Source: Siphonodentalium dalli
Lineage: Eukaryota > Mollusca > Scaphopoda > Gadilida > Siphonodentaliidae
Direction of reading: 5' to 3'
Assembly (NCBI GenBank): GCA_032622095.1
Contig: CP136065.1
Coordinates: 243,141,530-243,205,529 of the forward strand
Length of the DNA: 64,000 nucleotides
Below the pieces are notes generated by a model that worked only from the letters and a program-made list of their open reading frames with translations, was not told the origin of the DNA and ran no database searches. This document shows, piece after piece, positions 55,101 to 60,982 of the stretch. The translations under genes were made by a program, and so were the position numbers. Each line of letters begins with the position of its first letter. The first letter of the stretch is position 1.

Positions 55101-56834
55101 AGGCGATCTATGGTCGACTCGCATATATAAGAGAATGCATTGGCACAGGGCATAACTGTAAAACAATTTGGTCAATGAGCCGGTTCCAATGATATCCATA
55201 TTTGTATGGTTTTATTGAGACAGACCCAAGATAATTTAAGCTGTTGAAGCTTTATTTGGCCGGTTTGTTGGGTAAAGGGTTAATACAAGTGCAGAAGTAT
55301 TCCTATTCATTTGTCCCAAATATTAAGATAATAAGTTCTTCTGGCCGTTTATTGAACTTATTAACTACATTTCCTCATTTTTTTCGTATAGAAATGGTTT
55401 TAAAACGATCACGACAAACTGTCATGCTTTCATGGCAGACATGCGAAGTTTCAAACGCTCGAGTATAGAACGGTATAATACCGCACAAACACAACAAGGA
55501 GAACCACATTTCGATGTTCAATGTCAGGATTTGCTTCCAACGGAACGGCATTTAAAGTCACGACCTGACAAAACAATTATAGTTATGGGATATCGATTCT
55601 ATAATTGCGACATGTGTATATGTTTATCGATAATATAAATTCGTGGCCTTTTTCTTCTTGTTTATTTTTTAAAGATACGGGCGGCGTTGGCGGTGGGTAT
55701 GCTGTTAAAATATTCACCTCCGTCAAAACCGCCATAAACAGAAATAATAGTAAAATATAGACAGACGTTGTTCTTATACCAATCCGAAATATGGCATAAA
55801 CAGTATGTTATTGTCAAATGTTTTTCCTTTGTTATGTAAACAAAAGCAAAAAACTTTACAGAACCTGGCTTTTGTTTAGATCCGGATATGGTAAACATAA
55901 AGAGCGTTATTTGTTACTGTTTTCCTGATATGGAAATAATAAAGAGCGTTTATATCATTTGTGTGTGATTAACCAATATAATTGCACTGTGCTATGTAAA
56001 CAGAAGCAACACTTCTGTAACACGAGCAGACTCTTGTTTACGTACACCATCGTACGTCTTGACGACAATATACTATTTACGCGCTGATTATGTTTGGCAT
56101 ATGATCAAAACTATATATATTTTAATATTCCTGTTGATGAGGATTTGAACAAATATGAATATTTCTGCAACGAACGCCGCCCGTGCCTTTAAATGTATTC
56201 AATCCGATCAAAAGGCCCCATATCATCAAGATACAACAACAACAACATTTCTTCAAAATACGCTTTAGTTATCAGAATCGATTAATTGCAACAAAATAAT
56301 GCCAACCACTGTCAACTATGGTATCAAATTTTCTAAAACGTGTTATTTATCAACATTTTCTTCAACGAAATATCGCCGTATTATCACTTGAATATTCACG
56401 AAATTTGGCCGTATTTACCACTTGTTTTTAGAGTTAACCACCTTCATCCGAAATTTTAACCGAGATCATCCTTTTGACGGCGTGTTTCTGGGCCACAAAC
56501 AATATATATAACAAACTTCAAAAATCGATATCTGATCACTCTGAGCGTTGATGGATAGGTTCCTCGACTCGAATCAAATATTTGTTTACCCCCGAAGCCA
56601 AAGAAATAGTAATTTAGGGGTGTTTACTCGGATTGAGTACCTTTAAATGATGGTCTACTTCAAACGCTGTTTTTATTCATTACAGGTAACGTCGGCGGGC
56701 AGTTTGGACTTTTTATAGGAGCCAGTCTACTGACGCTATCAGAATTCGTCGAACTATTCGTGTGTTGTGTGCTTTTGTTCTGGAAAAAGATTAGGAAAGA
56801 CCAGACTGTTCCGTACCCTGATACATGTAAATAA
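25153..56834 (+). CDS. DEG/ENaC (ASIC-like) channel subunit, 7 exons
   Basis: Joined exons are 25153-25310, 30100-30742, 31403-31574, 35237-35293, 39484-39634, 49323-49414 and 56686-56834, giving 1422 nt and 473 residues. Predicted role: a trimeric plasma-membrane cation (mainly Na+) channel subunit. Features in order: cytosolic N-terminus with the family His-Gly at 38-39; TM1 at about 56-75; post-TM1 signature FPAVTICN at 97-104; long extracellular domain with cysteines at 283, 303, 307, 316, 318, 330, 338, 356, 358 and 362; TM2 at about 429-457 with GAS selectivity filter at 436-438; short cytosolic tail. All introns are GT-AG and phases agree at all six junctions. At 473 residues it is slightly short for the family (often 500-650). 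Subfamily (proton-gated, peptide-gated such as FaNaC, or other) cannot be settled from motifs alone. Confidence 0.93.
25561..25784. mobile_element. TTAA-flanked MITE, 216 bp (intron 1)
   Basis: TTAA at 25561-25564 and 25781-25784 brackets an element with inverted repeats of about 66 bp beginning GGGGGAGGTCA.GTGA.CAA, with few mismatches between ends. TTAA target duplication is typical of piggyBac-type transposons. No transposase is present. Confidence 0.85.
25785..28894. other. Intron 1, mostly unannotated
   Basis: Two short inverted repeats are seen: 26302-26368 (TATTTTAAATGGA.GGGGAATA against its complement) and about 27323-27363 (around ATACATGTAT). There is a TATATA tract near 27590. No other gene is recognised. 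Confidence 0.5.
28895..29330. mobile_element. ~440-bp MITE-like repeat (intron 1)
   Basis: It is the reverse-complement match of 56193-56642. Shared blocks include GACTTCGGGGG, GATAACTAAAGCGTATTTTG and TGATCGGATTGAGTACCT at the right end. The left end lacks the terminal inverted repeat of the other copy, so it is probably truncated. Confidence 0.8.
29747..29935. repeat. Diverged tandem duplication, ~117-bp offset
   Basis: GGTACAGTTTGGCAGATAAC...GATTATATTGAAGA recurs 117 bp later as GGTACAGTTTGACAGATTAC...GATGATATTGAAGT. It lies in intron 1 just before exon 2. Confidence 0.7.
30100..30742 (+). CDS. DEG/ENaC exon 2: TM1 and upper ectodomain
   Basis: Acceptor TTTGCAG|A completes Arg53. Encodes residues 54-267: TM1 (WRLAIVMMLCGLLYVNVDLW), the FPAVTICNLSPYNKS signature just outside the membrane, then the less conserved finger/thumb region. 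N-glycosylation sequons are visible (for example NKS and NFT). It ends ATG AAG|GTAACC in phase 0. At 643 nt it is the largest exon. Confidence 0.95.
30839..30928. repeat. CT microsatellite (intron 2)
   Basis: An imperfect (CT)n run with CG interruptions lies 97 bp after exon 2. Confidence 0.95.
31403..31574 (+). CDS. DEG/ENaC exon 3: central Cys-rich block
   Basis: Acceptor TTTTCAG at 31402. Encodes residues 268-324, including YSHYACMKECTLRYVVDKCG, which matches the family pattern YS..AC...C...Y....C.C. It ends at a consensus donor GTAAGT, phase 1. Confidence 0.93.
31575..33330. other. Intron 3, 5' part, unannotated
   Basis: No second gene is recognised. A diverged CAT-rich stretch lies near 32146-32250. 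The rest is AT-rich. Just before exon 3, 31206-31260 matches the outer flank of the 44753-44818 hairpin (TATAAGA.AATG.AC.G.CACAGG). Confidence 0.45.
33331..33528. repeat. CAT/CGT trinucleotide array 1 (intron 3)
   Basis: An imperfect array of ATC/GTC triplets. Apparent open frames across it are repeat artefacts. Confidence 0.9.
33529..33914. repeat. Segmental duplication unit, copy 1 (intron 3)
   Basis: Aligns with 34592-34922. Shared blocks: GCATTCT.CTAACATC.CC, CTCAATTGTA.ATATTTACAT, ATTCTCCATTT.TAT.TGA and CGGAGTGTTTCACATCACTT. Each copy is preceded by a CAT array, so array and unit appear to have duplicated together and then diverged. Confidence 0.85.
33915..34500. repeat. CAT array 2 with CATCGCGAAC modules
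   Basis: A long imperfect CAT/CGT array punctuated at least nine times by the module CATCGCGAAC, usually followed by (A/C)CCAC. The methionine-rich open frame on the minus strand (34015-34377) is an artefact of ATG-triplet reading. Confidence 0.9.
34592..34922. repeat. Segmental duplication unit, copy 2 (intron 3)
   Basis: Partner of 33529-33914, offset about 1064 bp, with several indels. It lies 315 bp before exon 4. Confidence 0.85.
35237..35293 (+). CDS. DEG/ENaC exon 4: 57-bp micro-exon
   Basis: Acceptor CTACAG and donor AAAG|GTTCGT. Encodes GNSSICSFKEVLECYLYHK, which supplies the conserved Cys pair (residues 330 and 338) expected between exon 3 and exon 5 in the family. Both borders are phase 1 and the length is divisible by three, so skipping would keep the frame while deleting the two cysteines. 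The motif and phase fit make it likely despite its size. Confidence 0.82.
35351..35478. repeat. 22-bp tandem repeat, six units (intron 4)
   Basis: Six near-identical copies of AATCCGAAATACACTGGTCG plus TT, 58 bp after micro-exon 4. The last unit ends GGTAGC. Confidence 0.92.
35479..37519. other. Intron 4, 5' part
   Basis: Mostly unannotated. An open stretch at about 36816-36996 on the + strand has a protein-like composition and ends at a possible donor (CAAG|GTATAA, phase 1). It matches no family I know and is treated as a question, not a gene. Confidence 0.4.
37520..37586. repeat. 67-bp palindrome, solo copy (intron 4)
   Basis: CCAATGCATTCTCTTATATA ... TATATAAGAGAATGCATTGG around a self-complementary CGACC-ATA-GGTCG core. 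It is the same family as the ends of 23211-24233 and 54943-55143. The left flank carries the usual CCCTGTG and the right flank CCTAACAA. No partner palindrome was found downstream. Confidence 0.9.
37587..39483. other. Intron 4, 3' part, unannotated
   Basis: AT-rich sequence with no recognisable gene or strong repeat by eye. Confidence 0.4.
39484..39634 (+). CDS. DEG/ENaC exon 5: CxCxxPC block
   Basis: Acceptor TATTTTAG. Codon 344 (Asp) is split with exon 4. Encodes CECKYPCETDEYTATLST, matching the family's C.C..PC....Y...LS block in the thumb/palm. It ends AG|GTAGGT, phase 2. Confidence 0.94.
39635..40857. other. Intron 5, 5' part, unannotated
   Basis: No gene is recognised. A short palindromic stretch of ACGAAC/GTTCGT words lies near 40495-40555. 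Confidence 0.4.
40858..41271. repeat. GGTGGCTAAA minisatellite, ~40 units (intron 5)
   Basis: About 410 bp of 10-11 bp units (GGTGGCTAAA, some with an extra A), with a few variants such as GATGGCTAAA and GGTGGTTAAA. It stops directly at the TTAA target of the adjacent MITE. Confidence 0.97.
41272..41588. mobile_element. TTAA-flanked MITE, 309 bp (intron 5)
   Basis: TTAA at 41272-41275 and 41585-41588. Terminal inverted repeats of about 25-30 bp begin AGGCACG..TGGCCTTCG. The interior aligns with 55673-56188 (GGTGGGTATGCTGTTAAAAT, TATAGA.A.A.GTTGTT). TTAA duplication suggests piggyBac-type mobilisation. There is no coding capacity. Confidence 0.85.
41756..43002. mobile_element. hAT-like non-autonomous element with nested SINE
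   Basis: The ends CAGGGGCGTAGGAA (41764) and TTTCTACGCCCCTG (ending 42994) are inverted repeats starting with the hAT-type CAGGG. The 8-bp direct repeat GTCAAATG flanks them exactly at 41756-41763 and 42995-43002. The TIR start is repeated internally at 41802. No hAT transposase frame is visible. A SINE at 42372-42655 was inserted later. Confidence 0.92.
42360..42667 (+). mobile_element. tRNA-derived SINE copy 3, perfect 12-bp duplication
   Basis: Box A-like GTGGTCCAGTCGGTAGAGTG, box B-like GGTTCTAACCCC, family body, 3' end AACGACGATAAACCC and an AATAAACAAAC tail. GAGAGAGTACTG flanks it at 42360-42371 and 42656-42667. It is nested inside the hAT-like element, so it is the younger insertion. 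Confidence 0.93.
43183..43338 (-). mobile_element. tRNA-derived SINE fragment, minus strand
   Basis: On the minus strand, GGCCTCGGTTGCTCAGTCGG resembles a tRNA 5' end with box A, and a box B-like AGTTTGAGTCTC follows after a G run (C run at about 43262-43275). The body contains CATTCGTGTATCTGGG, shared with the + strand SINEs above, but the head differs. It is either a sister subfamily or a chimera. Confidence 0.65.
43442..43582. repeat. 34-bp tandem repeat, four units (intron 5)
   Basis: Four copies of a unit starting A(A/T)GGATGATTCC(G/T)CATGTAT, the last two diverged. Confidence 0.93.
44498..44659. repeat. 162-bp near-perfect hairpin (intron 5)
   Basis: Arms of about 80 bp, from ATAAGGATTAACTGTCATGT to its complement at 44640-44659, with the tight loop AAAACCC-TTC-GGGTTTT. 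It is almost loopless, with few mismatches, and directly abuts the hairpin pair at 44659-44818. Confidence 0.93.
44659..44818. mobile_element. Hairpin-ended element, short decayed copy
   Basis: Two palindromes of the 67-bp family (44659-44723, decayed, and 44753-44818, fairly intact) face each other, with inner edges GGCCTAACAA and GTTAGCC, as in 54935-55151. The outer right flank CACAGGAT...CAGCGCAGCTCC is shared with about 31226-31262. Confidence 0.75.
45075..45235. repeat. 161-bp inverted repeat (intron 5)
   Basis: CAGAACACAAC..GCATC..AATC and its complement bound an inner perfect stretch (GTTGCGGACGGCGCAAAGTT against its complement) around the loop GAGAGCGTAGCGAG. It is GC-rich inside an AT-rich intron, probably a foldback-type MITE. 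Confidence 0.88.
46090..48235. repeat. Inverted repeat pair ~110 bp, 1.9 kb apart (intron 5)
   Basis: 46090-46195 and 48115-48235 are reverse complements with small indels. Shared: TAGTCTGGTCGTTGA, ACCTAGAACAAATTGTTTAC, AAGCTGTTTT.GGTGTCAT and GGAACAACATATCC. They may be the ends of a degraded element or two solo copies. The 1.9 kb between them holds no recognised gene. Confidence 0.65.
49323..49414 (+). CDS. DEG/ENaC exon 6: pre-TM2 palm region
   Basis: Acceptor GCTTCCAG. Encodes ENFIELRVYFEALTTTSVEQ and following residues to 424, matching the E.....V.FE.L.....EQ segment leading into TM2. It ends GCG G|GTGAGT, phase 1. Confidence 0.95.
49447..49605. repeat. Inverted repeat just after exon 6
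   Basis: An inner perfect hairpin (TGAGTCGATAATGTG and CACATTATCGACTCA, 49511-49562) sits inside outer imperfect inverted repeats (AGCACATTATCTGC against GCAGATTATGTGCGG). It starts about 30 bp after the exon 6 donor, in intron 6. Confidence 0.7.
50190..50436 (+). mobile_element. SINE/LINE 3' tail fragment (intron 6)
   Basis: GTGCGCACGTTAAAGATCCC and a terminal (ACAGAT)n-like run resemble the 3' tail of a non-LTR element. The last 68 bp (50369-50436, TACTCGATTCCGTCCTGTAA onward) recur in reverse complement at 59753-59821 inside the Mutator-like element. Confidence 0.6.
51283..51980 (-). pseudogene. Retrotransposon ORF1 (gag-like) zinc-knuckle remnant
   Basis: On the minus strand, LRCFNCQGYGPEHCKSEETI followed by CARC, then KCSNCNGSHAA and CPIW, matches the tandem CCHC zinc-knuckle region of ORF1 proteins in non-LTR retrotransposons (jockey/I-like arrangement). 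Between the knuckles the expected SGHTHTDC lies in a neighbouring frame, so at least two compensating frameshifts are present. A downstream Ser/Pro/Lys-rich region (to about 51283) is in shifted frames. No reverse transcriptase follows. It is a broken, partial copy in antisense orientation within intron 6. Confidence 0.78.
51981..53423. other. Intron 6 segment, unannotated
   Basis: A short direct repeat GTCCATCAACAGCCTT lies at about 51991 and 52030. Open frames on both strands at 52422-53180 match nothing I recognise. Confidence 0.4.
53424..54620 (+). repeat. ~1.1-kb dispersed repeat, copy 2 (intron 6)
   Basis: Aligns with 5199-6310 in the same orientation (see shared blocks there) and continues into a fragment of the 365-bp family at about 54520-54620 (GGGCTCTCTTAGC, GTTTAATAACACCGACCGT). 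The palindrome at 54363-54448 is a decayed form of 6186-6290. The 142-residue open frame at 54261-54689 runs through these repeats and is not a gene. Confidence 0.75.
54912..55283. mobile_element. piggyBac-like MITE carrying a hairpin pair
   Basis: TTAA at 54912-54915 and 55280-55283. The terminal inverted repeat CCCTTTACCCAACA matches its complement (TTGTTGGGTAAAGGG) at the right end. TTAA plus CCCTTT termini are characteristic of piggyBac elements. Inside lies a unit with its own ends, GCCCTGTG at 54935 and CACAGGGC at 55151. Confidence 0.88.
54935..55151. mobile_element. Hairpin-ended element, intact 217-bp copy
   Basis: GCCCTGTG, then a 67-bp palindrome (54943-55009), then GGCTTAACA, then about 60 bp of AT-rich filler, then TTAGG, then a second 67-bp palindrome (55077-55143), then CACAGGGC. 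Each end is thus an inverted repeat and the whole element is again inverted. This is the clearest copy of the family and is nested in the piggyBac-like MITE. Confidence 0.88.
55669..56192. mobile_element. TTAA-flanked MITE, 516 bp (intron 6)
   Basis: TTAA at 55669-55672 and 56189-56192. Inverted ends are AGATACGGGCGGCG and CGCCGCCCGTGCCT. The left two thirds align with 41276-41584, and this copy is longer. Its right TTAA is shared with the next element. Confidence 0.85.
56189..56646. mobile_element. TTAA-flanked MITE, 450 bp, abutting exon 7
   Basis: TTAA at 56189-56192 (shared with the neighbour) and 56643-56646. Ends A(T/G)GTA(T/C)TCAATCCGA are inverted. It is the reverse complement of 28895-29330. 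It ends only 39 bp before exon 7, so it lies next to the likely branch-point region of intron 6. Confidence 0.85.
56686..56834 (+). CDS. DEG/ENaC exon 7: TM2, GAS filter, C-tail
   Basis: Acceptor CATTACAG. Encodes GNVGGQFGLFIGASLLTLSE, the TM2 signature with the Gly-x-Ser type filter (GAS), then a hydrophobic run and a basic WKKIRK at the cytosolic side. The tail is short and the TAA stop is at 56832-56834. I saw no AATAAA polyadenylation signal to about 57240. Confidence 0.95.
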
Positions 56835-57649
56835 TACACCTGAATCGTTCATATATCATCAGAACCATCACCATAATGCGTGGTTAGAACATAATTATAG
56901 TAGTAATATATATATAGACAAATTGACATGCACTATACATAAGTGACGATATAGCTATACAACACTAATCTGTACTCGATAATGTCTTGTGTGCATATTT
57001 AAGAAATACATTTCGATATGTGATTTACAGATAGAACTAGGGTAATAACTGTTACACGATTATATACGGCCTGTGGTCGAATTTGATGTGCTATTTGTTT
57101 TTTATTTGAGTACACGTTTGACAGACTATACGTTTCTGAATGTTATTGTACACCATTGTATGGACAATGTCATCAGGATATCAAGATTCGATCTCATCCG
57201 GCTGTGTTTCTGTATGTCTCTCTATCTCTTGTATAAATTAACAGAGGAGGGACATCTAGACTACTCCAAGGGGGTATAATGGGTGTATCTGTTTTACGAG
57301 GAAGATAATGGCGCAGGTTAATATTTTCTAAAGTGACCATGTCGGCATCAGGGTGGAAAAGGGGGTGGAAAAGGGGGTGGAACGTCGGTTTGGATGAATT
57401 TGTTTTTCTGCGACGTCCACCAAACATGCATGTATATATATATCAGATTTATGGAGACACTGACTCACTATGGTGAACTATATGATTCGAGTGTATATAC
57501 AATGAAACTATATATATTCCATTCACACTTTTGGGATTCTGGCCACATTTTTAAAGGAAAGGAGCAGAACTTTGAAACGGAACTGAGATGAATCATAATC
57601 TGTGGCTATTCTGGCTCATTAGGGTAAAACATATCAACTTGATACAAGA
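56835..57649. other. 3' flank of the channel gene
   Basis: The expected 3' UTR lies here, but no clear AATAAA was found. About 57520-57605 (TTCTGGCCACATTTTTAAAG, CTTTGAAACGGAACTGAGAT) recurs in reverse complement at 62160-62235. Three tandem 14-bp GGGTGGAAAAGGG-like units lie near 57350-57385. Confidence 0.5.
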
Positions 57650-59315
57650 GTGGGGTGTCCATTGAGATGTATGGGCATACAAGTAGTGGCTGTATGGTCA
57701 TGTGTGAGATTAATATGTTTACAGGGGGTGACTGTATGGTTGTATGATAATGTGTGGATGTACGGGTATACATGATGTGGCTTATTGGACCATGATATGG
57801 TGTGTGGATATAAGGAGAGTAGCTATATGGTCATCTCTGTGTTGTTTATGTATATGGAGTGACTGTATTTTCATGGTGGCTGTATTGTCACAGGTGTATA
57901 CATGTGTTGTCTTTGTGATCATGGGTGGGGTACATGGATAAATAGGGAGTAGTTGAATGGCTATGCCTAATGTGTATAGGTGTACATGGAATGACAGTAC
58001 GGTCGTGTATTGTTATGCCTGGGCGAGCGTGTGGGCCCTTGTCGTAATGGATGGGATGTATATTTATATATGTCGTGGATGTACATTGTCATTGGTGATT
58101 GTTTAGGTATACAGGGAGTAGCTGTGTGGTCATGGGTGGCGTGTATGGTTGTTCAGCGAGTGGTTGAATTGTCATATGTGGGGAGTATATACAAGTCTGG
58201 AAGGTATGATTGGCCGTGTGTGTGAAGTATTGGTACATCTGGAAGGGCCGTATGGTCATTGGTGATGTGTATATGTACACCTGGAATTACTCTATGGGCA
58301 TGTGTGGGGTGTATATGTATATATCGAGTGGCTATATGGCCACGATTATGTCAAATAGATATGCAGGGAGTAATGTGTGGTCATTGGTGAGATGAATATG
58401 TGTACAAGGGGAGACTGTGATCACCAATGTGGTGAATAGGTATACATGGAGTGACTATATGGTGATGGTCAGCTGTAGGTGTATACCTCGTGTGCATGCA
58501 TGGTGACTCATAGCTGTATGGTCAAATTGGTCATGTGTACGGGTATACACAAGTGTGGCTGTATAGTCATGGGCGATGGATATGTGTATAGCGCGTGTGG
58601 ATATATGGCCATTGGTCATGTGCATATGCATACCTGGAGTGACTCTATAGTTACGAGTGGGGTATATATGTTTATCTTGAGAGTGGCTATTTCGCAATGG
58701 TCGTGGCGAATATATTTACAGGGAGTGACCGTATGGCCAATGGCGTGGTGAATATGTGTACCAGTGGGGACTGTGTGATCATGGATGTTGTGAATAGGTA
58801 TACATGGAGTTACCTGGTGTACCTACATGTATATATTGACTCATGGCTGTGTGGGGTGTATGGGTATACATAAGTGTGGTATTGTCATGGGTGAGGGGTA
58901 TGTGTATAAAGGCTTAAGCGAGTAATTATGACCATTGGTGAGGTGCATATATATACCTGGATAAGGGTATGTGTATAAATCGAGTAATTATATGACCATT
59001 GGTGAGGTGCATATGTATACCTGGAGTGACTCAATGGTCATGGGTGGAGTGTATATGCATATATTGAGTGGCTATTTAGCCATGGGTGTGGGGAATTAGG
59101 TACACATGGAGTGACTATGGCCAATAGTGAGGTCAATATAGATATGCAATGATTGACTCTACGATCATGAATGTTGTGAATATGTATATATATACAGTAT
59201 ATATAAGTCATGGTGGGGTTTATGGGTATACACATGTGTGGTATTGTCATGGGTGAGGGGTATGTGTATAAAGAGAGTGATTGTATGACCATTGATGAGG
59301 TGCATATGTATACCT
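57650..59315. repeat. Degenerate 43-45 bp minisatellite, part 1
   Basis: A long, strongly diverged tandem array of units of the form GAGTGACTGTATGGTCATGG-GTG-TATATGTATACATG, about 44 bp each, so nearly 38 units here. The strand is markedly G+T rich. Many short open frames on both strands are artefacts of the array. Confidence 0.88.
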
Positions 59316-60368
59316 GGATGAGGGTAGTCCAAGTCTTCTCGTACTAAAACCAGCTAAGATATTGGGATGGAGATGCTGGTATTTAGTCCGAGATCGCCGC
59401 CATAGGCTTCTTATAACACGAGTTACGCCCAGGGTTTGTGGCGGGAATTCGTGGTGTATTTTACTCAATTTACCTCTCAAATCAATACATGATGCTATAT
59501 ACATCGGAAAGAGTGACATCTTATGGTCATAATGGTGTATAATAATATAACTTTCATGTTAAATTACACATAGAATATTCCGGTTGATTGCCTCTAACGT
59601 CGCTTTTTTTAAATATTTTTTTTACGTTTTAACTGAAAGCCGAGTGTTCCGAAGAACTTCGGCATTGTCCGGAGTTTGTTTTGGCGGAGACGAATTTCGA
59701 TACAAACAAGATGGCAGCCGCCATATTTATTCTAATGCTCGTTGTGTTTACACTGTATCTGTATCTGTAGTTGTTACGTCCTAGTGACCAAGGCTGGCTT
59801 TTACAGGACGGGATCGAGTATAATATGTGTATAATTACTCGATTTATACACATACCCTTATCCATGTTTTAAACTGTGAGAGGGTTTTAATTCCCGTAAT
59901 TTATTTAATGTATTACATTTATATCTTCAATATTTACTTAATCTATTTATTTATTTATTTATTGACACACATAATTACAATTACAATGGAGAATTCATCG
60001 CCATGTGCGTGGTTAGTCGAAAATCTACGGAAAATGCCGAACACAGTTCGCGAGGTCAACTGAGTTCGCATACTTTTAAAAATATGTCAGCAATGCGGTA
60101 ATGTCTCTTTTCACATTAAATTACCGCTTTCAATTCACAACTGATGTGGGTTTCAGATCAAATATCATGTCTTCTGAGGAAAAAAATCCGTTTATTGTCG
60201 CAATAGTAATATTTTATTTCATATAATTGTGGTTTTATTTGAGCGGGTCACTAACGCTTAACTCGTGTTATAAGAAGCCTATGGCGGCGATCTCGGACTA
60301 AATACCAGCATCTCCATCCCAATATCTTAGCTGGTTTTAGTACGAGAAGACTTGGACTAGGATGAGGG
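59316..60368. mobile_element. Mutator-like non-autonomous element, 101-bp TIRs
   Basis: TAGTCCAAGTCTTCTCGTAC (59325) and its complement (ending 60359) begin inverted repeats that are identical over 101 bp (59325-59425 and 60259-60359). The 9-bp direct repeat GGATGAGGG flanks them exactly (59316-59324 and 60360-60368). Long TIRs with 9-bp duplication are the hallmark of Mutator/MULE transposons. The interior has no transposase but contains a reverse-complement fragment of the 50369-50436 tail. Joining the flanks restores a unit like 58953-58993, which supports the insertion. Identical TIRs suggest it is recent. Confidence 0.93.
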
Positions 60369-60840
60369 GTATGTGTATAAAGCGAGTGATTATATGACCA
60401 TTGATGAGGTGCATACGTATACCTGGAGTGACTCTGTTGTCATGGTGGAGCGTATATGCATATATTGAGTGGCTATTTGGCCATGGGTGTGGGGAATAGG
60501 TACACATGGCGTGACTGTATGGCCAATTGTGATGTCAATAGGTATACAATGATTAGCTGTATGAACATGAATGTGGTGAATATGTATACATATTGTGACG
60601 ATATGGCCATGGGTCAAGTGTAGGACGTATACCTGGTGTACATGTATTGTTACTGGTAGGTGTATGGTGATGTGCATGGGTTTTCACAAGTATTGGTGAA
60701 CGGTGATGTGTGAGGTGTATGTGTAAACAGCGAGCGACTATATTGTCAGCTGTGTGTTGTTTATTTATATATGGTGTGACTATATGATACTGGTGGGTTT
60801 TACGTGTGTATCTTGGGTGGCTATCGCTTTCCACAATAAC
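60369..60840. repeat. Degenerate minisatellite, part 2
   Basis: Continuation of the 43-45 bp array interrupted by the Mutator-like element, about ten further units. Confidence 0.88.
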
Positions 60841-60982
60841 TCAATGATATGTTAATCGATATAGAGGTCACGTCAGAGAGTCCTCCTTCTTGGTGGCGTT
60901 TATACACAATGGAGGAAATGCTAAACGACTGTCCTGACAACAGCTGATAAATGTTTATGCTAATGGGCTAGGGTAGCCACAT

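Noticed and set aside
57650-60840. Multiple small genes on both strands in the minisatellite
   Set aside because: All frames are explained by the degenerate tandem units. Composition and positions vary with the repeat.
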